Part shown: positions 19,704 to 31,492 of the stretch, piece by piece
Numbering within the stretch: position 1 is the first letter of the stretch
Layout: every line of letters starts with the position of its first letter
NCBI GenBank assembly: GCA_030686995.1
Contig: CM060687.1
Coordinates: forward strand, 167,200,090 to 167,264,089
Length of the DNA: 64,000 nucleotides
DNA from: Artemisia argyi
Lineage: Eukaryota; Streptophyta; Magnoliopsida; Asterales; Asteraceae
Reading direction: 5' to 3'
Position numbers and translations under genes: made by a program
The notes under the pieces: model-generated
Told to the model about the DNA's origin: nothing
Databases searched by the model: none
Seen by the model: the letters and a program-made list of their open reading frames with translations, nothing else

Positions 19704-20323
19704 ATGGCTTGTAAGCTTCTCCACACTGTCTAACAAGTTCAAAACTATGTCAAAAAACAAGTTGACATAGACGATAAGGAACGCAAGATGCAATTGTCGA
19801 AGTTATTAAGAAGTTTGAGCTCGCAAAGGTACACAAACAACGCCTAAGAACACGATACACAGAGTGCAAAGACATCTCTGTCGAGAGAAAATTTGTGATC
19901 GACCAGTTTTTGTACGCTGAATTTCGCAAAGACGCTACTGTTGTTGATGCATTGTGGGGTTGTGTACAGAAGATAGAGAATGAAAAATCTTACAAGATCC
20001 GTTGGAGTTTTGAGAAAAATGTGGCAGCTGCTGATGCACCACAACAACAACAACAATTTGTGCAAGGTGCATCAAGTTCATCTGCACCAAGAGTTGTTGA
20101 GGAACAACAACAATAACAACAACCACCTCATCTTGATCACTTTCAGCTAAACTTTGAGGAAAATGTGAAAGCTGCTGATGATGACTGGAACTCTAAGGAT
20201 GAGCGGCAACTGAGCAGGTTGGAAGCTCAGTTAGAAGAAGAGAAGTTCGCGACCTGGGATCCTTACTACGATGGTTACGACTCAAATAACTCTCAAACCT
20301 GGGATCACCCGGACTACAACTGA
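19704..20323 (+). pseudogene. Decayed ORF of unknown function inside the Harbinger element
   Basis: One frame is open from about 19790 to 20323 apart from a stop at 20114, giving a helical N-terminal part (KKFELAKVHKQRLRTRYTEC), a glutamine run and a WDHPDYN C-terminus. The likely ATG at 19704 is in another frame, so at least one frameshift exists. I do not recognise the family. It is not the Harbinger DDE nuclease, and it may be a second accessory protein of the element. Confidence 0.4.
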
Positions 20324-20560
20324 AGTTAGATTCATGTGATGTTCTAATTTAGTATCGTTTTTAATTTATGATTATGTAATGTTTAAGTATTTCTATTAAG
20401 TATGTTTCTTTTAAATAAATTCATTTCCTTAAAAAAAACATTAAAATACGATACAAAAACAAGACATATAACACAAATGACAGATACGATATGAGAAACA
20501 AGACATACAACACCGTTAAGTATTTTATTCAGCCCATCTGGGGTGAGTTCTCAAAACCTC

Positions 20561-20887
20561 CTAAGCTTGAACATATTTGAAGCTTTTCCCACTATGACGA
20601 TCTTTAAAATTTCTCATTGCATTCGTGAGACAAACAGTGTGATCGTCCCCAGTTGTTTGCCGCAACTGTCGGTAAATACCATTGAATACAACACATTCAC
20701 AGTTGAGTCTGCTCCATTTACTCATGACCATATCTTTGTATCGATTGACACCATCAGAAAGATTGTTGAAAATGATAGCAACTCGGTTCCAAAAAGAGTA
20801 TGCATTGTGTTGGAAAGGATCTTCATGAACTGCAACCCAAGCTTGAGCTAGCAAGATTTCTTCTTCTACTGACCAACGATTACTCAT
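20561..20887 (-). CDS. Myb/SANT-like ORF1 protein of PIF/Harbinger, 108 aa
   Basis: The frame reads WSVEEEILLAQAWVAVHEDPF, SFWNRVAIIFNN, SKWSRLNCECVVFNGIYRQL. This is the trihelix/SANT pattern found in Harbinger ORF1 and in plant proteins often mislabelled glutathione S-transferase T3-like. Such proteins bind DNA and help carry the transposase to the element ends. It stops right after the conserved FKYVQA segment, so the normal C-terminal half is missing. It is convergent with the plus-strand ORF of the same element. Confidence 0.7.
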   Translation of the reverse strand: MSNRWSVEEEILLAQAWVAVHEDPFQHNAYSFWNRVAIIFNNLSDGVNRYKDMVMSKWSRLNCECVVFNGIYRQLRQTTGDDHTVCLTNAMRNFKDRHSGKSFKYVQA

Positions 20888-21217
20888 TTCAAATGTTCGA
20901 AGTTTGAAAACAATTTGTAAATTGGTATGCTATTTATACCCGTTTAAAATAGGAGCGGGATATATTTAAAATTCAAATTCAAATATGAGCTGGATATATA
21001 TTTAAAATTCAAATTCAAATATGAGCGTGATATATATTTAATAATATCGAGTTTGAATGTTTAATAAATGAATTTGTTAAAGGTAAAATTTGTAAATTTG
21101 TAAAAAGTGGTGTTATTGGGTGTTTTTTGGTATTGTGTTATTTGGTGTTGTGATGATGTGGCGCTGATGTGGCACTGAGTTATTTTTCAACTCAAGTTAT
21201 GGTACCCTTTGCTCTAA

Positions 21218-22290
21218 GGTTTAAGTTAACTAATTAATTATTATAACTTTTTTTTTTTTTTTTTTTTTCGCCTTTCAAAAAAAAAAATTATTATAACTTT
21301 TTATATATATAAATTTGTGTTTCGTATAAGAACAATATTATGCTGATATCTCATTGGGTTTATCTTAAGTTTGTTTTATTAATCTTGGGAAGCTCATGGT
21401 GTTACCGACAACAATGGAAGCAGTAGATTCAAGAAGAAACTAAGAGCACATTGGAGCATGTTTTTTGGACCAAATGCAACTCTGACAATTTTGATTTGTG
21501 TGACAATTTGACTTCGATGCTCTAATCATCTATTACTCCATTAAATAATAAGTTGCTTACTGTACTAGCCAGCTTGCTCTTTATGTTTCATATTCTAAGT
21601 ACATAAAATATTTCTTTCTACCGCTTCCAGACGAATCGTGTGATTTTTATCTGTAAACAATAATTTTGAGACGAAAATGTGTTATTCAAAACAAATACTA
21701 TACGTACAATAGAAATAAGGCGGCCGGTCAATGTGTTGGCTCTACTTGTAATATCACGAATCCGGTTAGCATCATCCTCAGAGTTAGTTGTGCGATCATA
21801 TCACTAAAAACGAATCACGATTTTAGTGAAACAACGATTCAGACATCAATTTTTTATTGGAACTCAAGCAAGAAGTTCGAGGCACAGCTCATTTCTTGCG
21901 TTTGAACACACATTATTTTATATTCTTCGTTCTTCGTATATGCTTCGTCGGATCCTTCGATACTCTTTGCATCATAAAATTAAACTAAGGAAAAAAAATA
22001 TGCAATATATAAATACATTATTCTGTTATTTACTGTAAAATATTATTTACAGCCACAAATGTCAAGAAGTACGTCCTAGAGCGGTGAGAAAACTATAAAT
22101 AAATGTTATTAGTTTAATTTATTCCTCCTCTTGCAAGGTTAAAGATAAAAGGGCTAGATCTTTGACTTCAAATTTCTAGCTAACAAATCTAGGAAACTAT
22201 CAAATTGAAAAAGATTGAATGTGTCAAGAGGAAAGTAGCATGCATGTTTGATAATAATGTATGAATAACTTTATTAGTCGAGGTTACAAG
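21218..22290. other. Intergenic, AT-rich
   Basis: A T(18)/A(11) inverted homopolymer pair at about 21248-21288 is the only structure noted. No gene is supported. Confidence 0.5.
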
Positions 22291-22473
22291 CAAGGACGGA
22301 ACCAGGTTGAGTAACAGGGTCCCAGAACATCCATAGATTTTTCCGATATAATGTTAGTTTGTGTAAAAATACTCATATTTCTTAAATGCAACTTGTCCAA
22401 TAAAATTAGATATATAATCTTGTTTATTTTTTCTTGAATGCCCCTAGTGAATTAGTGTTCTGCTTCTGTCCTA
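22291..22473. mobile_element. hAT-like MITE, ~183 bp
   Basis: Ends resemble inverted copies of AGGACGGAACCAG (the complement of the right end is AGGACAGAAGCAG). The flanks GTTACAAG (22283-22290) and ATTACAAG (22474-22481) match at 7 of 8 bases. The interior words GGGTCCC and TGAATGCCCCTAGTG recur in plant hAT MITEs with CAGGGGCGGA-type ends. Confidence 0.65.
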
Positions 22474-22921
22474 ATTACAAGGATTCATAACGTGTATTAT
22501 TTGTAGTTTAAAGATATCTAATGGGTATGCAATCTAATTAAAAACCATAACGCATAGATTTGTGGGTTTGAGGAAGCCAACGATCATAATAAGGAAGAAT
22601 CTTTACATTATTAAAAACATGTTTTCATGAAAACACCAAGAAATTGATTCCTTTCGAGATAAGGATTCACAAAATAAATTCTTTCAACAAAGATGTGAAT
22701 TGGGAGGGATTGGTCGACAAAGTATGAATCGAAGACTAAACCTTGATATACCTCAGAACAATATATTTTTGTTATTGCGATATATATTGGCAGCCGCAGA
22801 TCGTTTGATTCGAATAAAATTTGGAACGGGTACAGATTTTGACCTTTTATAAATACTTCACTTAACTACATATTTGTACTAACACAAACAAAACTAGTAG
22901 CTTTTGACCTTTTGCTGTATT
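22474..22921. other. Intergenic, nothing recognised
   Basis: An AT-rich spacer between the hAT MITE and the LINE insertion with no supported gene. Confidence 0.5.
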
Positions 22922-22938
22922 TTCATATCAAGATTGTT

Positions 22939-23383
22939 TTTTTGTTTTTTTTGAACGGCGGAGATTTATTAGACACATGCTAGTAAGAAGCTAGCATGGA
23001 CAAAAAAAGAAAAGATTACAAATGAATACAAAGAACACTCGGATTGCAACACCAATCAATCCAAGAAATACTACAAAGCTTAGCTCTATTTTTTATCCAA
23101 AGATAAGATGTCGCAATAATGTCATCAATCATCCTCATCGTATTAACCTTAACCGCCTGAAAAACTAGAAGATTTCGAGCCCTCCATATCCACCCTATAG
23201 CACATAAAACCACAACATCGCAAAAAGAACTTGTTCTTTCCCCGAGATTCAAATCACCATTATCAGCCATATCAAGAACATTCAAGGCGCCATCTAGGGG
23301 ATCACATCCAACCCCTTCCATTTTCGAATCAAATCCCAGATATTCCGAGAAAAGGTACAATTAGCAAAAAGGTGATCTTCATC
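22939..23383 (-). mobile_element. 5'-truncated LINE insertion, 445 bp, with 17-bp target duplication
   Basis: The minus-strand frame at 23016-23360 carries the LINE C-terminal signature with WIWRARNLLVFQA, preceded by an EDHLFANCTF zf-RVT segment. The A tail is the T tract at 22939-22951 on the plus strand. Perfect 17-bp duplications (TTCATATCAAGATTGTT) flank it at 22922-22938 and 23384-23400. The intact duplication implies a fairly recent target-primed insertion. Confidence 0.88.
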
Positions 23384-23400
23384 TTCATATCAAGATTGTT

Positions 23401-23741
23401 AAACGCTGAGTTTGTACTATCAAGATTGTTACAATACTTGGTTTCTTAATCATTATATCGATATATCCTTTTGGTTTATATATAGATGTTGATTCAAAAA
23501 TTATAAGTTAAGTACATTAATTGGTTTCGGCTTAAATTGTTACAAATGGTACTAAAGCTATGATTCTCCGGTTAAGCCGTATAGTCTCACTCATGAATCA
23601 CGTAAGTAGTAATAACCGCACCTAAGATATCGAGAGACAATAGCATGCATAGTTGCATACATTGTCAAAATGCTAGATTTGAAAGTTATTAAGCCAATCA
23701 TTTACTTAGAAAATTGTGTAGAGCTTTTCTTTCATCGATTG
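23401..23741. other. Intergenic, nothing recognised
   Basis: An AT-rich spacer with no gene or repeat supported. Confidence 0.5.
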
Positions 23742-23744
23742 TAA

Positions 23745-24058
23745 GGGGTTGGCAATGCACCCCTCACCCTATCACCCTTCACTCACAAACTACCAATCCC
23801 CTTATGCCACATCACCCTCCCACTTTTCCCTTCACTCACTTATTTTTTTGTTGGCGGCACACCCCTCACCCTTCACTCACTTCTTTGTACCATTAAAACA
23901 CCCCAACGTTCCACACATTAAATGAATAACGGTCGAAAAAATGCTCGGTAAACTTCACCGAGAATGGTGTTCACCGTGCGGTAGGAGGGGGAGGGCGGCG
24001 GTGTTCCCGTGCGGTGGGGATGCCGCACCGTGCCTCCCCGTACCCATTGCCAACCCCC
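23745..24058. mobile_element. Harbinger-type MITE, 314 bp, GC-rich core
   Basis: Inverted ends are GGGGTTGGCAATG and CATTGCCAACCCCC, with TAA at 23742-23744 and 24059-24061. The left half has repeated CACCCCTCACCCTTCACTCAC words and the right half GTGCGGTG words, an unusually GC-rich core for this region. Confidence 0.8.
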
Positions 24059-24118
24059 TAAGCACGAACGGTGAGTACCATCTTTTTATATAAGTTGGTA
24101 GCAAATTGAGTACTACTA

Positions 24119-25000
24119 TCTCTACTAATATATGAACACATGAAGTGATGTTGCTTAAACTTAAAAATCTTAAAATTGAATAATTTGTAATATCTATAAT
24201 ACCTTTCTAAAACTTCAATTTCTCACTTAAAATTCAAAAAATGTCACCTCAGAAAATATGGCAAGTTTTTATATACCCGCCTTAAATTTTTTTTGAAAAA
24301 GTTTCGTGTATGTGGATTGGGTCAATCCCATGTAATAAGGTGATTTTTTCTATTGGTATAAGAGATAGAAAAACCAACATGATTTGAGAAGCAAGTTTTT
24401 TCCTACACAAGTTATATGCTGGTGAAATCCTTCAATACATTAAATTTAAAACAAACAAAAAAAAAAATTATAGCCCACATGTTAGAAACCGTCATGATTT
24501 ATGAAAAAGCAAAAAATTTCTACACAAGTTGTACACAAGCAACCGTCCATCTCATGATCAATGTTGCAAATACTTTAAAAAATTGCCCTAACGTTCACAC
24601 ATTAAATTTCAAAAACTATGCATTTAACTTTTGACAACGCTAGAATTAGAGTGATCTTAATGAGATTTTATTTTACTCCATCTGAAGAAGACATGTTCCC
24701 TTTCAAACTAAAGAAAAAACAGTTTCATGTGCGACTTAGCTTTGCGAGGACTATCAATAAAGCTCAGGGTACACAATTCCAAATGTGGTGTCTATTTGTC
24801 GGACTCTGTTTTCTCGCATGTCCAGCTTTATGTTATGTTATCTAGACGGATATGGCGTAGAACAACAAAGGTATTAGTGAAGCATTTTCAAGAGTTCGGT
24901 AAAGGAGTATACACCTCAAATGTCATGTATCACATTTTTAGTTTCACTATAGAATTTTATATGTTATTAGATACATTTTAAGAATTTTTTAGTTGAATTA
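24119..25000 (+). pseudogene. Helitron Rep/Helicase C-terminal remnant
   Basis: Two overlapping frames at 24618-24981 give FPFKLKKKQFHVRLSFARTINKAQG, then after a frameshift CGVYLSDSVFSHVQLYVMLSRRIW, RTTKVLVK and GVYTSNV. These are the last helicase motifs (V and VI) of plant Helitron Rep/Hel proteins. TCTCTACTA at about 24119 resembles a Helitron 5' end, but no 3' hairpin-CTRR end was found nearby, so the boundaries are loose. The gene is dead. Confidence 0.75.
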
Positions 25001-25548
25001 TCGAATGTTACAACATTTTTCAATTACATTTTACGTTTTATGTATAAATGTTATACGAAACACTTAATCACAATATCACAACTATAAATATTTGTCGCGA
25101 AAAATCTCATAGTTATGCATGGATACTCGCTTAGTTATTATATCATAACTAATTATCTTAGATTTAGCAAGTCAATTTGTCACTTTATGCTTTAAAAATA
25201 AGAATAAAGGATGATAACAATTTTCTTTTTTCTTTACTTTAAAAAGTGGTAAGACTAACTACCGCATAAAGGGACTCTAACAAGAGATATCACAATCAAT
25301 GTATATATATATAAACAAATTTATTTGTTTAATTCCAAGAATATTTGACTAAGAATGTAAGTACTTTTTATTCTTTTTATTTGAGGACATTTGTATATGA
25401 ACTTAAATTAGCATGATAAGAAAATACAGTACAAATTTAAATGAAAGCGTGTTGCGATGGTTTGTGAACTTGCTCAACCCAATTTTGAAAAATGTTCATG
25501 TGCATATGAGGTATACATAGATCAAATGGAGCTTTACATAGTTAAGAA
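25001..25548. other. Intergenic, AT-rich
   Basis: Nothing recognised. Confidence 0.5.
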
Positions 25549-25907
25549 TTAGGCACTTGAAATATAAATTCGTTTCCAAATCTCCAAAAGATCCACGTTG
25601 TTAATTGTATCGATCACAACGTCAAAAGGGGGTGTGAAGGCTGTTGGGAGGCTTGTATGACCTGCGAGAGTACGTGATTGTATCAAGGAGACTTGCGACT
25701 TGTAAGCTTTACACCTGGTTCCACCATTTGAGAAATTTGTACCAAATGGGACATATAACAAAAGTTTTTCCAATTTCAAATTTGAGAAATTTGTGCAATG
25801 GCCAAAATGTGAGCTTCCGTTTCCATTTCATCATCAGAAATAGGACATATAACAAAAGTTTTTCCAATTCCACATTTGTCAAGATTGATTCTCATTGGGA
25901 TCCTTAA
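25549..25907 (-). pseudogene. LINE reverse-transcriptase tail (zf-RVT) fragment
   Basis: Minus-strand translation gives LRIPMRINLDKCGI, then CPISDDEMETEAHILAI and later WYKFLKWWNQV. This is the zinc-binding RT-tail pattern of plant LINEs (L.TR.NL.KRG, E...HIL, W..WW). A block containing ACATATAACAAAAGTTTTTC is duplicated at about 25750 and 25845, which breaks the frame. No ends or duplication were found. Confidence 0.55.
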
Positions 25908-28060
25908 GTTTTCAATCATCCAAGTAGCAAGCTAGCAAGTTTGTTCTATCTTGCTCAAGTACAAACCCTTTTGTTACATATGGATATATGATCTTGTCTC
26001 ATCCTAATTCATGTTCTTATCATGTTTCATAAGAACGGGTTCAGATTTGGTTCCCTTTTCATCCTAAAAGTATAAGTAAAAAATAGAACCAATATAAGAG
26101 AGGTAGGTGCATTTGCCAATATAAGTTTTATAGGTACCGTCACGTCAGCATGTACCATATAACACTCTCATAAGATAAACACCATTCCGAATAAAATTTC
26201 TATAACACACCACAAAAAGTAGTAAACCTTATAACACTAAACCCACAGTGCAGTTTAACATGTTATAGCGTCGCCATATGGTAAGAAAAACCCTATAACG
26301 TGTGATTGAAACATTGTATCAAGCACTCTAAGAGATAAATATGAACTTACTTTTCGACAAAGAAATGGAGAGATGGGATTTAAACTTTAGGGTATATATC
26401 ACCACATGAAAAATGATCATATTGTTAAATCAAATAGTTGACGACAAGCTAGTCTATAATGTTGCAAAGCAAAGCTTTAAAATATGCTACATGAATCTAA
26501 TGCTAGATTTGTTTTCTTTAACATTCTTTCACTAGATGTAAAGAAGTATTTTGTTTGGTGTCTTGTTCCTTATTTCATTTTTGTTTAATTTCATCAAAAT
26601 TTGACTATGAATATTTCTCTATAAAGTTATTAAATTAATATTATGAAATCTTGAAACATGATAGATTATATGCTCATGTATCCACCAACTTTTTTGCTTA
26701 ATCAAACTTTCAATAAAGCTTTAATACTACTATATATACTAAAGCATTGTACAAGGTTTATCTTAGGATAAACAATAAGATTTTTTTTGGTTATGTGAAA
26801 ACAACTAGTATTGATCAAGTTCTAGGAACAATTATTTAGTACTGAAACTTGCTTAATCACACGCATATATGAGTTCTACAATAGGGCAACTAGCAAGTTA
26901 TGATCCCTTTATCAATTCTTACTATTTGAATGATTGATTAACATAGCATATCTTTTTGGCTTTTCATATAGTATCTCATGCAAATATTGATATGGATTTG
27001 TTTTGATTATATAGACTTGATAGGTTGATATGAATTCAAGTAGGAAGATATATTGTGAAATCATATATCAATTTCATGTCAACTATTAGGTCAATATACT
27101 ACTTCTAGGTTCAGATGTTACTTATAGATATGTACCTATTCTAGCTCGAAAATGGAAACTTTACATCCGAAAATACACACATGACTCGATGCATGAAACT
27201 TCACCAATGACCAATCACAGATCCATATCATTTCAAGAATATGAGCAAGTTAAGTGCCCCTAATTCTTACTATTTAAATGATTGATCAAGTAGAGCATAT
27301 AGTATATATTTTAGAAACATAAAGTTGGGGAACATATTGAATCTTTTGCAATGACTTTGGGCAAGAGAATTGGTCATTTCTGGTACCCTACAAATCTTTG
27401 TGAACAAGTGAGTGAAAGCAACTCTGACAAGAACCCATTACCATAATTGCCCTTTTGTTTAATCATCATTCTTCATTCTAATATACTTTTGTTCCATTCC
27501 TTGATTAAATTACAATTTTCTGCTTTTGTGTTCATATGTTCCATTTTAATGCCAAGAAGGTTGAAATAACAATGTTAGCTACAGTGACACTTAATCATAT
27601 ACTCTTATAAAACATTGATAATCGGCTACACCCCAAGAACTCTCATATATATGTACTGAAAGCTCCTATGAAAATTGAGTGTCTACATTGATATATATAC
27701 AATTCTAACTTGAGAAAATACAAGCATGTTGGGTAAAATAAAAACTAAATAATCAAATCAAATTAGTTGAAAAGATGGTTGCCTAGTCAAGGTAAAAATT
27801 GGTAGTCTCATATAATTGTGAAATTATTGTTTCAATTTGGTCACTTTATTGTGCTGTAAAGAAATGTTGGTATGCCTCATAAACTTTACCATAACTTTTG
27901 ACCATGCAACCATCATATAAAGGGATTTGATGTTTATATAATTTGCACGTGACCCATTTAAAAGCAAATGTTATATTTAGTTTACCTATAAAGTTTGTTT
28001 AAACATAAACATTCATCAATTCAACCTTCTACTTTTATCCGTTTTAGTTCAAAATATAAC
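25908..28060. other. Intergenic, AT-rich
   Basis: No gene is supported. A weakly inverted segment around 26130-26320 (TATAACAC words on both sides) may be an old MITE. Confidence 0.5.
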
Positions 28061-28074
28061 AAGGTTAAGGTTTC

Positions 28075-28390
28075 CAAATTAGAGTTGACTGGGCCTGATA
28101 ACTTTTTTGGGCTGGTACCTACTAGGCTGCACAAGAAGTGTGGCTTCAGGGTCAAAACCGAAACGACATTCGAAAATCGATTTTGTGAAAGACTGAACCT
28201 AGAACCGAACCGAAGTGACTCGGTTCGGTTTGGTTTTGTGTCAGTTCGGTTTATATGGTTTAGGTGTGTTTTTATCGGTTTTGGCTTGAACTGAACCAAA
28301 CCGAAACCAAAAATCGTAAATATATAAAGCCGAAAACCGAATCGAATATGGGTCGGTTCAGTTTGGTTCGGTTTTTCGGCTCGGTTTTAT
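28075..28390. mobile_element. CGGTT-rich MITE-like repeat
   Basis: This is a dense array of CGGTTCGGTTT words on both strands between about 28150 and 28385. That composition is typical of the core of certain hAT MITEs. Terminal inverted repeats could not be fixed. The reading frames over it are products of the repeat. Confidence 0.45.
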
Positions 28391-29685
28391 CTAGTTAGCA
28401 AAATTCATAAATAAATGTTCCTAATCAAGTAACCAATTGGATTCAAGTCATTCTTTTAACACTTGAGATAGATTTGTGATGCACGTGTTATGAGATAGTT
28501 AGAGTTGTTGTTTCAACAATAAATCAAGTAACCAATCAAAAGAGTAAAAACACATTCAAATTTAGGCAGTTAGTATGCTATCAATGAAAATCGAAAACAA
28601 ATAGTCGTAGGAGATAAATAAATTTTAGAAATATCAAAAAATAAATCGAGAAGCGAGTAGCAAAGTTGTGAATAGTACTGAATAAGTGATGAGATAAATA
28701 AGCATCAAGGTTTGTAATGAGGCACAAAAGAACTGATGTATATGGGTTGATTTGGGTTATGATTTATTAGCAATGATCAAGGCCAGGCGAATAGAACGAA
28801 AAAATATTAGTAACTTGAAAAGATATGGATCAAAAGTTTCAAAAAGTGACACTATTAACTAACACAGTCATCATATCATATGCTAATGGCTTGAATGTGT
28901 CCTCTAATTTAAGACCATAGTTCTTTTTTGATTGATTGGAGGCACTTCTTTTCCTTTTGACCATCATCGAAACCAGGTTTCTCAGCACTCAAATGAATTC
29001 GAGTCAGCTAAGCAGACTTTAAAGGTATTTCTAAAAGACTATAACGTCATTCCACCTATCAAATCGTTCCTCCGCTTCCTCCATATTCCATGAAAGATGT
29101 ACGATACCAATTTTGGCATTCTAAAGTTTACTTATCAGTATAGGTAATGAAAGTGTTGAGAGGCGATGAGAAAAAAGTGGAGAATACTTAATCGTAGATG
29201 CTGCAATATCAACCAATTTACTTATCAGCAATGTAAATGACTTGTCTTAAAATTACACAAATGCATAAACTTTGTGATTTAGGATAAATTATCAGATTAA
29301 GATTTGTAATGAAATCAAATAAATCATTGAGATACTAATTACTAATTAAACAGATATAAGAAAGTTTCATAACGAAAAGTATTTCAGATCAACCCAGAAC
29401 CACCCATTTCAAACCAGTACAAAAGAAGATGCTATAAATTGAGTGATAAAAAGTACAGATAAATATCACAATGTCATTGAGACAATCTTTTTTTTTACTA
29501 AAACAACTCGAGAAACAAACCAAATTCTATTGCAATGCAACTGCCTAATTCAGTAGTTTAGTATTATATTTTAGAACTGGTTTTTGGTTCTGTTCATTTC
29601 TTACAAATAACAAAAACAAAACCGAACTCATGAAGACATCCACAACACATTTTAAATGCACATTACAGCACAATTTACAGGAATC
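28391..29685. other. Intergenic, AT-rich
   Basis: Nothing recognised apart from short AT repeats. Confidence 0.5.
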
Positions 29686-29763
29686 ATTAGCAAAAAACAT
29701 GGTGAACTGTGGGACGAATCTGCCCTCGTGAAAGCCATAGACGGGATTATCTCCAAATACAAG
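29686..29763 (+). pseudogene. Duplicated exon 1 of the SMN-like gene
   Basis: This stretch encodes HGELWDESALVKAIDGIISKYK, followed by a GT donor at 29764, matching exon 1 of the gene at 34156. The initiator ATG is replaced by ATT and one codon is extra. No later exon was found downstream before 31 kb, so this is a stranded fragment of a local duplication. Confidence 0.75.
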
Positions 29764-30762
29764 GTCTCTCTTTACTATTTTGTTTTCAGCTTCTAAGCAA
29801 TTCTGTTACTATCTGACTATCTGTTATATGTGTAATATATGTATTGGTTCTATGTTCTGGTTGCAGCATAGAGCTAGCTATTATGGCTGACCTAAGAACT
29901 ATCTCATTTTATATGTCGTTAGAATGAACAGAAGTCCCACATTTATACAGTCAAGCTTAAAGTCCTAAGTGTGTTGATGATCACATCAATGCTCATCTAG
30001 TATCCATTAAACAAGCAGTAATAAGAAAAGGAACTTTTACTTACCAGTTAACAAGTACAGTAATGAATTTCCGTCTTTGCTAAAGAATTTCAGCTGAGAG
30101 CAAGATGCGTAATATCGAAGATATATTCAGCAACTGCAGCTGTTATAAAGATAAGTTAATGTAGTATCTTGTTATTAAAAATTCGGGATACTACTATACG
30201 AAACCTGTAAGATGACAGTACGTCGACGTGGATACAAAGTTTTGTGAAGTTCCTTCAAGTATAAGGATTACTTGCACACAATGAGTTCTGCAAATTACGC
30301 AGACTCTTTCAGCAACTAATCCTTACACCTGATAGAAAAAAACTTTAGAAAAACCTATTTGCATGTTAAATATCGACATAATATGATTGATATGATAGTA
30401 ACCATGTTTCACATCCGGGCCATAAAGTATGTTCATTCCTAGTTTTGCCACCTAATTAACAGTATCACAAGTACTTTCTGCCATTACAACGAAACAAGAT
30501 TTTATTTAATTTTAGTGTACATTTCAATATCAGATCAGCACTACTGCACTAGCAATAATCATGTATTTTAATGACAATCAAATCAACAATTCTTAGACCA
30601 CTTATCAGCGATACTATAACTTGCAATACCTCAAATCTTTGATACTTATACAGCCTCGGTTAGGCAACTACTGATACTTGTTAAATTGTAAGAACGTTAT
30701 CACTCATGGAAGAAGATCAAACAGTATACCTCAAAACCATAGACTTTCAAAACTTATTCTAA
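29764..30762. other. Sequence after the duplicated exon, nothing recognised
   Basis: It may include remnants of intron 1 of the duplicate near its start. No gene is supported. Confidence 0.45.
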
Positions 30763-31232
30763 GGGATGCTTGGGAAAAGCTTATTTAAACAACTCATACT
30801 TATTTACAAAATACAGCTTATCAGATCTGCTTAAACACAATGCAGAGAATAGCGTGTGCAGTGGGCGGAACCAGGAAATTAGCTAGATTGTGAAATGCGG
30901 CAAAAAAAACTATAATCGGAATGATAAATAGAGTATTGTTACTTAGAGATCATGGATATAAGGTTTTAGAGTGTTGAATATTGTGTTTGGATGTGTGGGT
31001 GGGGGGCAATTTGAGTTTTGGGTGGGGGCATTTAAAAAAAGCTCAAAATCGAAGAAAAAATACACTAAAATCTTGTCTTGTTAGTCTAGCCATGGAGGGC
31101 ACTGCCCCCACCCCATAATACATACATGCACGCATCTGCCCCTGAGCGTGTGGATTATTTACTTATCAAAAGGCCGAAAAATTAACTCCAAAACAACTTA
31201 AAGTTATTTTAATAAGCTTAACCAAACACACC
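30763..31232. mobile_element. MITE split by a hAT MITE
   Basis: Left arm GGGATGCTTGG...AAGCTTATTTAAAC and right arm ATAAGCTTAACCAAACACACC are inverted relatives, of the AAGCTTAT-containing type. The 286-bp hAT element at 30859-31144 lies in the middle. Confidence 0.5.
30859..31144. mobile_element. hAT-type MITE, 286 bp
   Basis: It begins CAGTGGGCGGAACCAGG and ends ATCTGCCCCTG, with a perfect 8-bp duplication AGCGTGTG at 30851-30858 and 31145-31152. The ends match the CAGGGGCGGA family of plant hAT MITEs. Confidence 0.88.
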
Positions 31233-31492
31233 GTCAAGAAATTTGTGTAGTTACAAACTTAAAATATCGAGTCATTCAAACATCAAATAACTTGTAGCAA
31301 ACCAGCAAACCAATTAGGTCACAATACTAAACGTACAAACTAATTAACGCAACAATCATATAATGCATCATACTTTGTGACATTGTGTGTGCTTACCCTA
31401 ATTAAGTACATATATACTTTGTGTCTCTATGACAGATCGATTTTTCTATCCGCCACTGAAAGCAGTTGTGTCAAAACACTCAAAACCGATGA
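31233..31492. other. Spacer and 3' flank of the G-patch gene
   Basis: No gene is supported. Part of it may be 3' untranslated sequence. Confidence 0.4.

Larger units (their letters stand above)
19346..21214. mobile_element. PIF/Harbinger-type element, non-autonomous, 1,869 bp
   Basis: Inverted ends are imperfect: GAGTGTAGGGAGTCATAAC on the left against GAGCAAAGGGTACCATAAC (complement of the right end). Both are flanked by TAA, the usual Harbinger target triplet, at 19343-19345 and 21215-21217. The element encodes a Myb/SANT protein typical of Harbinger ORF1 on the minus strand and a convergent decayed ORF of unknown type on the plus strand. No DDE transposase is present. Confidence 0.7.

Noticed and set aside
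28000..28300. Overlapping plus and minus ORFs rich in Arg/Asn/Phe
   Set aside because: They are created by the CGGTT-word repeat.
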